From JBMNUM01 sp050946275 (GTDB lineage Bacteria; Actinomycetota; Coriobacteriia; Coriobacteriales; CADBOM01), in assembly GCA_050946275.1 (NCBI GenBank), contig JBMNUM010000005.1, positions 1-64,000 of the forward strand: DNA of 64,000 bases, read 5' to 3'. Under the pieces are notes generated by a model. It had not been told where the DNA came from, did not search any database, and saw only the letters and a list, made by a program, of their open reading frames with translations. Shown one piece after another: positions 17,586 through 26,500 of the stretch (positions are counted from its first letter, which is position 1; every line of letters begins with the position of its first letter). A program made the translations under genes and the position numbers.

Positions 17586-18212
17586 ATGAATCTGGTTCTT
17601 CTGGGCGCTCCCGGTGCCGGCAAGGGCACGCAGGCCAAGAAGCTGGTCGAGGAGTTCGGCTATGCGCACATCTCCACGGGCGATATCCTTCGCGCCGCTG
17701 TCAAGAACGAGACCCCGCTCGGTCTCGAGGCCAAGAAGTACATGGATGCCGGCGATCTCGTCCCCGATTCCGTTGTGATCGGTCTCGTCGCCGAGCGCCT
17801 CACCGAGCCGGACACGGATGGCGGGTTCATCCTCGATGGCTTCCCTCGCACGATTCCCCAGGCCGTCGCCCTGGCCGATGAGCTCGTCAAGCTGGGCAAG
17901 GCCCTCGATGCGGTGGTCGCCGTCAACGTCGACCCCGAGGTCGTCGTGAATCGCCTGTCCTCGCGCCGTTGCTGCAAGGACTGCGGCTTCATCGGCTCCG
18001 TCGCGGACGAGAAGTGCCCGCAGTGCGGTGGCGAGATGTTCCAGCGCGACGATGACAAGGAAGACGTCATCCGCAACCGCCTCGTCAAGTACGAGGAGTC
18101 GACCGCTCCGCTCGTCGACTACTATCGCGGCGGCGGCATCCTCAAGGAGATCGACGGCGCCAAGGATCCTGCCGACGTCTACGTCGACATCAAGGGCGTT
18201 CTGGGCCTGTAG
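17586..18212 (+). CDS. adk: Adenylate kinase, zinc-lid (long) form
   Basis: 208 residues catalysing AMP + ATP to 2 ADP. Walker A GAPGAGKGTQ (residues 7-16), the NMP-binding HISTGDILRAAV and DGFPRT motifs are intact. The LID domain is the long type with a zinc site, CKDC then CPQC, as in Gram-positive bacteria. ATG 17586 follows GAAAGGAAACAGGGAA. 223 non-coding bases separate it from secY, so it may also have its own promoter; none is convincing. Confidence 0.97.
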   Translation: MNLVLLGAPGAGKGTQAKKLVEEFGYAHISTGDILRAAVKNETPLGLEAKKYMDAGDLVPDSVVIGLVAERLTEPDTDGGFILDGFPRTIPQAVALADELVKLGKALDAVVAVNVDPEVVVNRLSSRRCCKDCGFIGSVADEKCPQCGGEMFQRDDDKEDVIRNRLVKYEESTAPLVDYYRGGGILKEIDGAKDPADVYVDIKGVLGL

Positions 18213-18271
18213 GGCTCTGCGAGCCGAACGGGCCTCAGAAGGGCGCTCGTTGCGGCTGATAGCGGGTAACA

Positions 18272-18329
18272 CGGGGGCATGGGTGCATCCCGCCGCACGA
18301 GAGGAGCGGCGGGCGGCGCCCATGCCCCG
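18272..18329 (+). terminator. Long hairpin after adk
   Basis: An outer stem (GGGGCATGGG, about 18274-18283, with CCCATGCCCC, 18319-18328) encloses a second perfect stem CCCGCCGC (18289-18296) and GCGGCGGG (18306-18313). It lies 60 bases after adk and before the repeat element upstream of map. There is no T-run, so it could be a rho-independent terminator of poor type or an RNA-stabilising structure. Confidence 0.5.
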
Positions 18330-18349
18330 CTTAGCGAGCGCGATATCGT

Positions 18350-18425
18350 GGAACGCTCCCCGGGCGAGCGCTCCACAAGTTACAATAAGCTAACAATCAG
18401 AACGTTCCCGAGGACAGCGTTCCGG
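18350..18425 (+). repeat. 76-bp double-hairpin repeat (family 3, copy a)
   Basis: Begins GGAACGCTCCCCGGGCGAGC and ends GACAGCGTTCCGG. Two hairpins built on GGAACG and CGTTCC arms are joined by a linker (ACAAGTTACAATAAGC). It aligns without gaps to 50354-50429 and 57598-57673. It ends 34 bases before the map start, so it would lie in the map 5' UTR if transcription begins upstream. Confidence 0.8.
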
Positions 18426-18458
18426 AGCACACGGGATTCAGCGGAAAGGAAGCACGAT

Positions 18459-19211
18459 ATGGCAATCAAGCTCAAGTCGCCCGACCAGATCGAGGCCATG
18501 AAGGAAGCCGGGCGCGTGAGCGCCAAGGTGCTGCGCATGGTGGGTGAGATCATCGAGCCCGGCATCTCCACGCTCGAGCTCGACCACCACGCGGAGGCCA
18601 TCATCCGTCTCGAGGGAGGCATTCCCGCGTTCAAGGGTTACAACGGCTTCCCCGGTTCCATCTGCGCTTCCGTCAACGACATGATCGTCCACGGCATCCC
18701 GAGCGCCGACTTCATCATCCAGGAGGGCGACATCGTCTCCATCGACACCGGTGCCATCATCGATGGCTGGGTGGGGGACAACGCCTGGACGTACGCCTGC
18801 GGTCCGATCGACCCGCAGGTCCAGAAGCTGCTCGAGGTCACGGAGGCCTCGATGTGGGCGGGCATCGATGCGGCTGTCGCCGGAAACCATCTCGGCGATA
18901 TCGGCCATGCGGTCCAGTCGATCGTCGAGGGCGCCGGCTTCAAGGTCGTCCGCGAGTACGTCGGCCACGGCATCGGTCGCAACATGCACGAGGATCCGAG
19001 CGTCCCGAACTACGGGAAGGCCGGGCATGGCGTCGAGCTCATGGAGGGCATGTGCCTGGCCATCGAGCCCATGGTCAACATGAAGTCGTGGCGCACGAGG
19101 CTCATGAAGGACGGCTGGGGCGTCAAGACCGCCGACCACAAGCCCTCGGCGCACTTCGAGCGCACGATCGCCATCACGGCCGACGGCCCCATCGTCCTCA
19201 CGAAGGAGTAG
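18459..19211 (+). CDS. map: Methionine aminopeptidase, type I
   Basis: 250 residues of the metallopeptidase that removes N-terminal Met from new proteins. The pita-bread fold motifs carry the metal ligands: DTGAIIDGWVGDNAW (first Asp pair region), GHGIGRNMHEDP, and the Glu residues in IEPMVNM and FERTIAITADG. ATG 18459 follows GCGGAAAGGAAGCACGAT. Typical spc-operon neighbour of adk, but no infA or rpmJ follows. Confidence 0.96.
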   Translation: MAIKLKSPDQIEAMKEAGRVSAKVLRMVGEIIEPGISTLELDHHAEAIIRLEGGIPAFKGYNGFPGSICASVNDMIVHGIPSADFIIQEGDIVSIDTGAIIDGWVGDNAWTYACGPIDPQVQKLLEVTEASMWAGIDAAVAGNHLGDIGHAVQSIVEGAGFKVVREYVGHGIGRNMHEDPSVPNYGKAGHGVELMEGMCLAIEPMVNMKSWRTRLMKDGWGVKTADHKPSAHFERTIAITADGPIVLTKE

Positions 19212-19256
19212 GGGGCTGGAGCGGTTCCGGCCGCATCGAGCGTGTTGAACGATGAG

Positions 19257-19287
19257 AATGAGTCAAAGGACGTTCCTTTGACTCATT
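19257..19287. terminator. Perfect 14-bp inverted repeat after map
   Basis: AATGAGTCAAAGGA (19257-19270) and TCCTTTGACTCATT (19274-19287) flank a CGT loop. It lies 45 bases after map and marks the end of the ribosomal cluster before the leu genes. It may terminate transcription or bind a dimeric regulator of leuC, since TGACTCA-type half-sites are also operator-like; the sequence alone does not decide. Confidence 0.6.
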
Positions 19288-19410
19288 CCGCTTTCAGGGG
19301 CATTCGCGCGTTCGCGAATTGAAATGCGATGGCAATCATCCTGTGATAAGTTGAAGGGACAGAACATGGCCGATTCCCCAGGGAGCGCCATTCGAGGTCG
19401 GAGGTTCGAG

Positions 19411-20679
19411 ATGCCGCGTGCGATGACGATAGCCGAGAAGATCCTGTGCGCGCACAGCGGTTGCGATGAGCTCGCACCCGGCCAGCTCGTCGAGTGCGAC
19501 GTGGATGTCGTGCTCGCCAACGACATCACGGCCCCCATCGCCATCCGCGAGTTCTCGAAGCTCGGATGCGATGGCGTCTTCGATCCGGAACGCATCGTGC
19601 TCGTCGCGGACCACTACTGTCCGAACAAGGACATCAAGAGCGCCATCCAGGCGCAGGAGATGCGAGCTTTCGCGCGTGAGCAGGGTATCGCCCACCATTA
19701 CGATGTCGGCCGCGCGGGTATCGAGCACGCGCTTCTGCCCGAGCAGGGCCTCGTGACTGCCGGCGACCTCATCATCGGCGCCGATTCGCATACCTGCACG
19801 TACGGCGCGCTCGGCGCGCTCTCGACGGGCATGGGTTCGACGGATGTCGGCATGGCCTTCGCGATGGGGCGCGCCTGGTTCAAGGTGCCCGCCACGATCA
19901 AGGTGGTGCTCACCGGGGCGTTGGGGCCCCATGTGGGTGCCAAGGACATCATCCTGCACCTCATCGGGCTCATCGGCACCGATGGCGCGCTCTACCAGGC
20001 GCTCGAGTTCTACGGCGATGCCGTCTCCCAGCTCGACATCGATGCGCGTATGACCATTTCGAACATGGCGGTCGAGTGCGGGGCGAAAGCCGGCATCTTC
20101 CCGGCCGACGATGCGACCATGGAATACCTCTCGGGTCGCTCGTTGCGCGAGCCGCGGGTGCTCGAGGCCGATGATGGCGCGGAGTATGCGCGTCTCGTCG
20201 AGATCGACTGCTCCTCGCTCGTGCCAACGGTTTCGCTGCCCCATTCGCCCGCGAACACGAAGGCGGCGCGCGATGTCGCAGATATGCGCATCGACCAGGT
20301 CGTCATCGGCTCGTGCACGAACGGCCGCATCGGCGATATGAGGGCAGCTGCCGAGATCCTCGCCGGGCGGCGGGTGCACGACGATGTGCGCTGCATCGTC
20401 ATTCCCGCGACGCAGGACGTGTACGCCTGTTGCGTGTCGGAGGGCCTTGTGGATGTCTTTATCTCGGCGGGATGCGCGGTGTCGACGCCGACATGCGGGC
20501 CGTGCCTCGGCGGGCACATGGGCGTGCTCGCACCGGGGGAGCGGGCCGTGGCGACGACGAACCGCAACTTCATCGGCCGCATGGGCGACGCCACTTCGGA
20601 GGTGGTCCTCGCCTCGCCGGCCGTGGCGGCCGCGTCAGCCGTGCTGGGCCGCGTTGCCTCGCCCGAGGAGCTTGAATGA
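19411..20679 (+). CDS. leuC: 3-isopropylmalate dehydratase large subunit
   Basis: 422 residues of the short (archaeal/Gram-positive) aconitase-family LeuC, which with LeuD isomerises 2- to 3-isopropylmalate in leucine synthesis. The Fe-S cluster cysteines are in GSCTNGRIG and the pair in TPTCGPCLGGHMG; GADSHTCTYG is also conserved. The ATG at 19411 is chosen because GGAGG lies six bases upstream and MTIAEKIL follows closely; an upstream ATG at 19366 lacks a ribosome site. Close homologues include homoaconitase and dimethylmalate hydratase, but the leuD-leuB context favours LeuC. Confidence 0.92.
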   Translation: MPRAMTIAEKILCAHSGCDELAPGQLVECDVDVVLANDITAPIAIREFSKLGCDGVFDPERIVLVADHYCPNKDIKSAIQAQEMRAFAREQGIAHHYDVGRAGIEHALLPEQGLVTAGDLIIGADSHTCTYGALGALSTGMGSTDVGMAFAMGRAWFKVPATIKVVLTGALGPHVGAKDIILHLIGLIGTDGALYQALEFYGDAVSQLDIDARMTISNMAVECGAKAGIFPADDATMEYLSGRSLREPRVLEADDGAEYARLVEIDCSSLVPTVSLPHSPANTKAARDVADMRIDQVVIGSCTNGRIGDMRAAAEILAGRRVHDDVRCIVIPATQDVYACCVSEGLVDVFISAGCAVSTPTCGPCLGGHMGVLAPGERAVATTNRNFIGRMGDATSEVVLASPAVAAASAVLGRVASPEELE

Positions 20680-20748
20680 ACCGTGGGGCGGATGGGGCCG
20701 GCCCCGTTTGCCCCGCTTGAATGATCGAATGCGTTTCAGGAGGTTGGA

Positions 20749-21249
20749 ATGAAGCTCGACGGCCGCGCCCACGTGTTCGGGCGCGATATCGATACCGATG
20801 CGATCATCGCGGCTCGCTACCTCAACACGAGCGACCCGGCCCAGCTCGCCGCACATTGCATGGAGGATATAGACAAGACGTTCGCCGTGCGCGTCAATCC
20901 CGGCGACGTCATCGTGGCGGGTGAGAACTTCGGGTGCGGCTCCTCGCGCGAGCACGCTCCGATCGCCATCCGCGCAGCCGGCATCTCGGCTGTCGTCGCG
21001 GCGAGCTTCGGGCGCATCTTCTACCGAAACGCCATCAACATCGGCTTGCCCATCCTCGAGTGCCCCGAGGCCGCGGCCAGCATCCGTCCGGGCGACACCG
21101 TGCACATCGACACGGATCGCGGCATCATCGAGGACAAGGCGACCGGCACCGTGTTCCGTGCCGAGCCGTTCCCCGCATTCGTCTCGGAGATCATCGAGGC
21201 CGGTGGTCTCGTGGAGCGGACGAAGCGCGTGTTGGAGGAGGGCCGATGA
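20749..21249 (+). CDS. leuD: 3-isopropylmalate dehydratase small subunit
   Basis: 166 residues, swivel domain of the heterodimeric isomerase. Conserved RDIDTDAIIAARYLNT, GENFGCGSSREHAP and FGRIFYRNAINIGLP identify it. ATG 20749 follows TCAGGAGGTTGGA. Its stop overlaps leuB by four bases (ATGA), indicating coupled translation. Confidence 0.94.
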   Translation: MKLDGRAHVFGRDIDTDAIIAARYLNTSDPAQLAAHCMEDIDKTFAVRVNPGDVIVAGENFGCGSSREHAPIAIRAAGISAVVAASFGRIFYRNAINIGLPILECPEAAASIRPGDTVHIDTDRGIIEDKATGTVFRAEPFPAFVSEIIEAGGLVERTKRVLEEGR

Positions 21250-22391
21250 GCGATAGACGACGCTATTCCATCTGCCTGCTGCCAGGCGACGGCATCGGTC
21301 CCGAGATCATGGAGGAGGCCGTGAAGGTCCTCCATGCCGTGGAAGCTCTCAAGGGAGTGGAGTTCGGGTTCGAGGAGCATCTCATCGGCGGATGCGCCAT
21401 CGACGAGACCGGCTCGCCCTATCCCGAGGCTACGAACGAGGCGGCCCTTGCAAGCGATGCGGTGCTGCTGGCATCCGTCGGCGGGCCGAAATGGGACGCA
21501 TCTCCGTCGGGCGCCCCCAAGCCGGAGCAGGGGCTCCTCGCGCTGCGCAAATCGATGGAGGCGTACTGCAACCTGCGTCCCGCCATCGTCTACGATGCCC
21601 TCGTGCCCGCCTCGACGCTCAAGCCCGAGGTCGTGCGCGGGGTCGATCTACTCATCGTTCGCGAGCTCACCGGCGGCATCTATTTCGGCGAGCACGCGAC
21701 AATCGAAGATACCGAGGGCGCCGGCATCGATGGGGGCGCCGGACCCTTCGCGCGCGATGTGATGCAATACAGCGCGTTCGAGATCGCCCGGATCGCGCGG
21801 CGCGCGTTCGAGATCGCCCGCAAGCGCACGGGGCGCGTCGTCTCCGTCGACAAGGCGAACATACTCGACACGTCCAAGCTCTGGAGGCGCGTGGTGCACG
21901 AGGTGGGGGAGCGCGAGTTCCCCGACATCGAGCTGTCGGATATGCTCGTCGACAACGCCGCCATGCAGCTGGTTCGCCAACCGGGGGCATTCGACGTCAT
22001 CCTCACCGAGAACACTTTCGGCGACATCCTCTCCGACGAGGCCTCCATGCTCACGGGCTCTCTCGGGATGCTCGCCTCGGCATCTCTCGGCGATCGCACG
22101 CCCGTGTTCGAGCCGGTCCACGGTTCCGCGCCCGACCTGGCGGGCACGGGGACGGCGAATCCACTTGCGCAGATCCTCTCTGCCGCCCTCATGCTGCGAT
22201 ACGCCCTCGGTCTGGATGGGGCTGCCGATCGCATCGAGCGCGCCGTGCGCGAGGTGCTTGACGAGGGTTGGCGCACCAGGGACATAGCGGGTTTCGGAGA
22301 GGCGGAGGCGGGTTCGCGTATCGTCGGCACGACCGAGATGGGCGACCTCGTCGTCGGGCGTCTGCTCCGAGCTCCCGCCGAGCCGCGGTGA
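21246..22391 (+). CDS. leuB: 3-isopropylmalate dehydrogenase
   Basis: 381 residues of the NAD-dependent beta-decarboxylating dehydrogenase. LPGDGIGPEI opens the fold; the substrate loop, LTGGIYFGEH, VSVDKANILDTSKLWR and the metal-binding DNAAMQLVRQPGAFDVILTEN-type region are present, with GSAPDLAGTGTANP binding NAD. ATGA overlap with leuD. leuA and the ilv genes are not in the window, so the pathway is split between loci. Confidence 0.95.
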   Translation: MSDRRRYSICLLPGDGIGPEIMEEAVKVLHAVEALKGVEFGFEEHLIGGCAIDETGSPYPEATNEAALASDAVLLASVGGPKWDASPSGAPKPEQGLLALRKSMEAYCNLRPAIVYDALVPASTLKPEVVRGVDLLIVRELTGGIYFGEHATIEDTEGAGIDGGAGPFARDVMQYSAFEIARIARRAFEIARKRTGRVVSVDKANILDTSKLWRRVVHEVGEREFPDIELSDMLVDNAAMQLVRQPGAFDVILTENTFGDILSDEASMLTGSLGMLASASLGDRTPVFEPVHGSAPDLAGTGTANPLAQILSAALMLRYALGLDGAADRIERAVREVLDEGWRTRDIAGFGEAEAGSRIVGTTEMGDLVVGRLLRAPAEPR

Positions 22392-22460
22392 GTCGGAGGG
22401 GACCATCCTCTTTTGCTTCTTTTCGCGTCGTTTGCGCCATCAGGGGCGTGCGAGTGCTAC

Positions 22461-22478
22461 ACTTTAGTTTGTTATAGC
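22461..22478. promoter_or_regulatory. Candidate autoregulatory operator and -10 of the TrpR-family gene
   Basis: ACTTTAG, four bases, then TTATAG (22461-22477) resembles the complement of the half-sites found before hisZ (ACTTTAG, four bases, CTAG). It covers the probable -10 element TATAGC (22473-22478), where a repressor would block transcription. The match is partial and the assignment is inference. Confidence 0.35.
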
Positions 22479-22520
22479 GCGTTCGTCGTGGGGAAAATTC
22501 GAAACTGGGGGTTTGCGCTT

Positions 22521-22814
22521 ATGGACAGCAGGATCGATTCAGCCGAGGTCCGGGACCTGTGTGCGGCAATCGCCGCGCTCGGCGACGTCGATGATGTCTC
22601 GAGGTTCCTCGAGGACCTCTGCACCATCCGCGAGATCAAGGATCTCGCCCAGCGCCTGCAGGTGGCGAACATGCTCGATTCCGGCGAACCCTACACGACC
22701 ATCAGCGAGAAGACGGGTGCCTCTGCGACGACGATCGCCCGCGTGTCGAAGGCGCTCAACTACGGTGCCGGCGGCTACCGACAGGTCATCGACATGCTTT
22801 CCGACGGCGAATGA
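22521..22814 (+). CDS. TrpR/YerC-family transcriptional regulator
   Basis: 97 residues, all-helical TrpR-like DNA-binding protein of the YerC group. The helix-turn-helix region reads YTTISEKTGASATTIARVSK (about residues 59-78), followed by LNYGAGGY, typical of YerC. ATG 22521 follows a GGGGG run ten bases upstream; longer in-frame starts begin in the leuB-proximal spacer and lack homology. Members in other Gram-positives are proposed regulators of amino-acid genes; here a CTAG-type site before hisZ makes histidine the likeliest target. It is 130 bases after leuB and so may instead respond to branched-chain or aromatic amino acids. Confidence 0.85.
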   Translation: MDSRIDSAEVRDLCAAIAALGDVDDVSRFLEDLCTIREIKDLAQRLQVANMLDSGEPYTTISEKTGASATTIARVSKALNYGAGGYRQVIDMLSDGE

Positions 22815-22858
22815 GCCGGTGACAACGCCATCGCCTGACCACCGCGCGGGGAGAGCCA

Positions 22859-23365
22859 GTGCAGCGTTTCGACTACAAGCTGATAGAGGACGGCACCTAT
22901 TCCATCGTGGGATACCATGGCGATGAGCCCGAGGTCGAGATACCCGCGGGCCCGTACATCGTCACCGTGCTGTACGACAAGCTCTTCATGGGCCACTCGG
23001 AGATCATGTCCATCAAGATTCCCGATACCGTCAAGGACATCGGCGAGTTCGCATTCGACGGCTGCGGGAACCTCCGCTCGATCGTGCTACCCGACTCGCT
23101 CGAGTACCTATGGGGTCACACGTTCGCGCGTAGCGGCCTCGAGGAGGTCGTGATTCCCGATGGGGTGCGGAGCATCCCGTCATTCGCGTTCAAGGATTGC
23201 AAGAGCCTCCGCCGCGTCGTCTGCGGATCGGGTATTAAGAACATCTACGCCTGGGCGTTCGGCGGGTGCGAGAACCTTGTCGAGGTTGTCCACGGGCCCG
23301 ACGTGAAGGTGAGCCCGGAGGCCTTCGACGTCAAGGAGGTCGCCCCCTGGCGGCGCGAGCGATAA
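22859..23365 (+). CDS. Leucine-rich-repeat (BspA/LRR_5 type) protein
   Basis: 168 residues without signal peptide or membrane segment. Three to four repeats of about 22 residues show the LRR_5 pattern (IPDTVKDIGEFAFDGCGNLR, LEEVVIPDGVRSIPSFAFKD, IKNIYAWAFGGCENL). Such repeats usually mediate protein contacts; the function here is unknown. GTG 22859 follows GCGGGGAGAGCC. It lies 44 bases after the TrpR-family gene and could be co-transcribed. The C-terminus is basic. Confidence 0.75.
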   Translation: MQRFDYKLIEDGTYSIVGYHGDEPEVEIPAGPYIVTVLYDKLFMGHSEIMSIKIPDTVKDIGEFAFDGCGNLRSIVLPDSLEYLWGHTFARSGLEEVVIPDGVRSIPSFAFKDCKSLRRVVCGSGIKNIYAWAFGGCENLVEVVHGPDVKVSPEAFDVKEVAPWRRER

Positions 23366-23526
23366 GACAAATATGACGCATGTGAGCGACCTGTCGCCCA
23401 TCGTATCGCACGACCTCGGATCTCCATCGAAAAACATGATTTTGACCCCCACATGTGGTGGCAAATATGGCAGACTGGAAGCCATGCACCACTAGGTATC
23501 GGATTCATGGCAAAGGGCGGTTCTTC

Positions 23527-26500
23527 ATGGCGTTCGTGCATCTTCACAACCACTGCGATTCATCCATCCTCGACGCGGCGACGCGTATCTCGGAGCTGGT
23601 CGGACGGGCCGTCGAGCTCGACATGCCGGCCGTCGCGCTCACCGACCACGGGTACATGTTCGGCATCCCGGACTTCGACCTCGAGTGCCGCAAGTACAAC
23701 AACACCCCCGTGCTCAAGCAGTGGAAGGCGGACGTGTCGGCGTTCGAGCGCGGCGAGATGCCGGCCGAGCCCGAGGCCGACGACCCCGATGTCCATCGCA
23801 CCGAGCGCCCCCACGAGCAATGGGAGCGCGATATGGCTGCATGGAGCCGGGCGAACGACATCGCGGACGTGCGCGCCGCCAAGCCCGAGCCGCGCATCAA
23901 GCCGATCTTCGGCTGCGAGGCCTACTTCATCACCGACGACACCATCGAGCACGGCACGAAGCAGCGCCGTTACCACCTCATCCTGCTCGCCAAGAACCAC
24001 ACCGGCTACGTCAACCTCATGAAGATGATGTCGAAGGCCGCCAACGAGATGTTCTACTACCGCCCGCGCACCACGCTCGACATGCTCAAGGAGTACAGCG
24101 AGGGCATCATCTGCACCTCCGCGTGCGTGCAGGGCATCATCCAGCAGTTCATCCTCGACCGTGACCTCGAGTCCGCCGAGAAATGGGCGCTCGAGTACAA
24201 GGCGATATTCGGCGACGACTTCTACATCGAGATCCAGGAGCACGGCAACTCGTTCCGCAACGACTTCACGGACCGCACGCTCGACGAGGCGCTCGTGGAG
24301 CTCGCGCGCAAGCTCGACATCAAGGTCATCGCGACCAACGACATCCACTACCTGCTGCGCGAGGATGCGCCCACGCAGGACATCGTGAGCTGCATCGGCA
24401 CCGCCTCGCTGCTCAGCGACGTCGACCGCAAACGCATGGATCAGGACGGCAGGGGCGGTGGCGAGTACTACTTCAAGACCGAGGAGGAGATGCGCGAGCT
24501 CTTCTCCTGGTGTCCGGAGGCATGCGACAACACGCTCGAGATCGCGGCGAAGTGCAACTACGAGCTCGACTGGTCGCACATGTACCTGCCCAAGTTCCCG
24601 ATGCTCGACGAGGGCGAGACGAGCGAGGAGCGCTTCCGCAAGGAGTGCGAGGAGGGTCTCGCGCGCCGTTACGGCGAGGATTGGCGCAACGTCGTCATCG
24701 CCGGCATCAACGTGGCCGAGCGCTTCGAGTACGAGTACAAGGTCATATGCGAGAAGGGGTTCGCAGACTACTTCCTCATCGTGCAGGAGTACGTGCGGTG
24801 GGCGAAGCAAAACGGCATCGGCGTCGGCCCGGGCCGTGGCTCGGCTGCGGGCGCCATCGTCGCGTACGCGATGGACATCACCACGTTCGACCCGCTCGAG
24901 AACGGACTGCTGTTCGAGCGCTTCCTGTCGCCCGAGCGATCGGAGATGCCCGATATCGATATGGACTTCGACGATGAGCGGCGCCTGGAGGTCATCCAGC
25001 ACGTGCGCGAGCTCTACGGGTCCGACCATGTCTGCCATGTCATCACGTACTCGACGATCAAGGCCAAGCAGGCCATCAACGACGCCGCGCGCGTCGAGGG
25101 TTTCCCGGTCTACATGGCCCAGAAGCTCTCGAAGATGATCTCGAGTGCGCCCGACACGCGTCTTGACTGGGCGCTGCACAAGAACGAGAAGCACCCCGAC
25201 CACTACAGCCCCGACTTCGTCGACGCATACAAGGACGATGCAGACGCGCGCAAGATCATCGACGCCGCGCTGTCCATCGAGGGCCTCACCCGAGGCGAGG
25301 GCGTGCATGCCTGCGCCGTCCTCATCACGCCGACGCCCGTCACCGACCACGTTCCGACGAAGATCGACACGAAGGGCGGCGTCGAGATCACGCAGTACGA
25401 GGGACATTCGGTCGCGGACATGGGCCTGCTGAAGATGGACTTCCTGGGCCTGCGCACCCTCACCGTCATCTCGAAGGCGCGCGAGAACATCAAGCGTCGC
25501 CATGGTGTGGAGATCGACGTCGACGCCATCCCGTTCGACGACCCCGCCATCTACAAGCTCATGGCTCGCGGCCACACGGCCGGCGTCTTCCAGATCGAGT
25601 CCGGTGGCATGACGGCCACCATCAAGGGCATGCGCCCGCGCGAGTACAAGCACGTCGTCGCGCTCATCGCGCTCTACCGCCCCGGCCCGCTCGGCGCCGG
25701 CATGGTCGACGACTACAACAAGCGCATGAACGGCAAGGCCAGCGTCGCGTACTACGACGATCGCCTGAAGGACATCCTCGAGGAGACCTACGGCACAATC
25801 GTCTATCAAGAACAGGTCATGCAGATCTCCATGAAGATGAGCGGCTTCTCCGCCGGCGAGTCCGACAGCCGCATCCGCAAGCCCGTGGCCAAGAAGAAGA
25901 TCAAGCTCCTCACCGACACGGTCTTCAACTGGGAGGATGGTGCCGAGGAGACGACGTACGACCACTGGATGAACGGCGCGGAGCGCAACGGCTACAAGCG
26001 CGAGATCGCCCAGAAGATCTGGGACGACGTTCTCGAGTTCGCATCGTACGCGTTCAACAAGAGCCACTCCGCCGGTTATGCCATCCTCGTCATGCAGACG
26101 GCCTGGCTCAAGGCGCACTATCCCAAGGAGTACATGGCCGCCGTCCTCACGAGCTACATGGGCAAGACGGAGAAGATCGTCCACTACGTCGGCGCGTGCA
26201 TCGACGAGGGCATCAAGATCCTGCAGCCCGATATCAACGAGTCGGGAAAGGACTTCACGGCGACCGACGAGGGCATTCGCTTCGGCTTCGCGGGCATCAA
26301 GGGCGTGGGGGAGAGCGTCGGCGACGCGATTCTCGCCGAGCGCGAGGCCAACGGTCCCTTCGCGAACCTGCATGACTTCGTGTCGCGCATCGATACCGGC
26401 AAGGCGAACAAGCGCGTCGTCCAGGCGCTCATCAAGTCGGGGGCGTTCGATTCCACCGGCTACACGCGCCAGCAGCTCATTCTGTTCCTCGAGCGCGATG

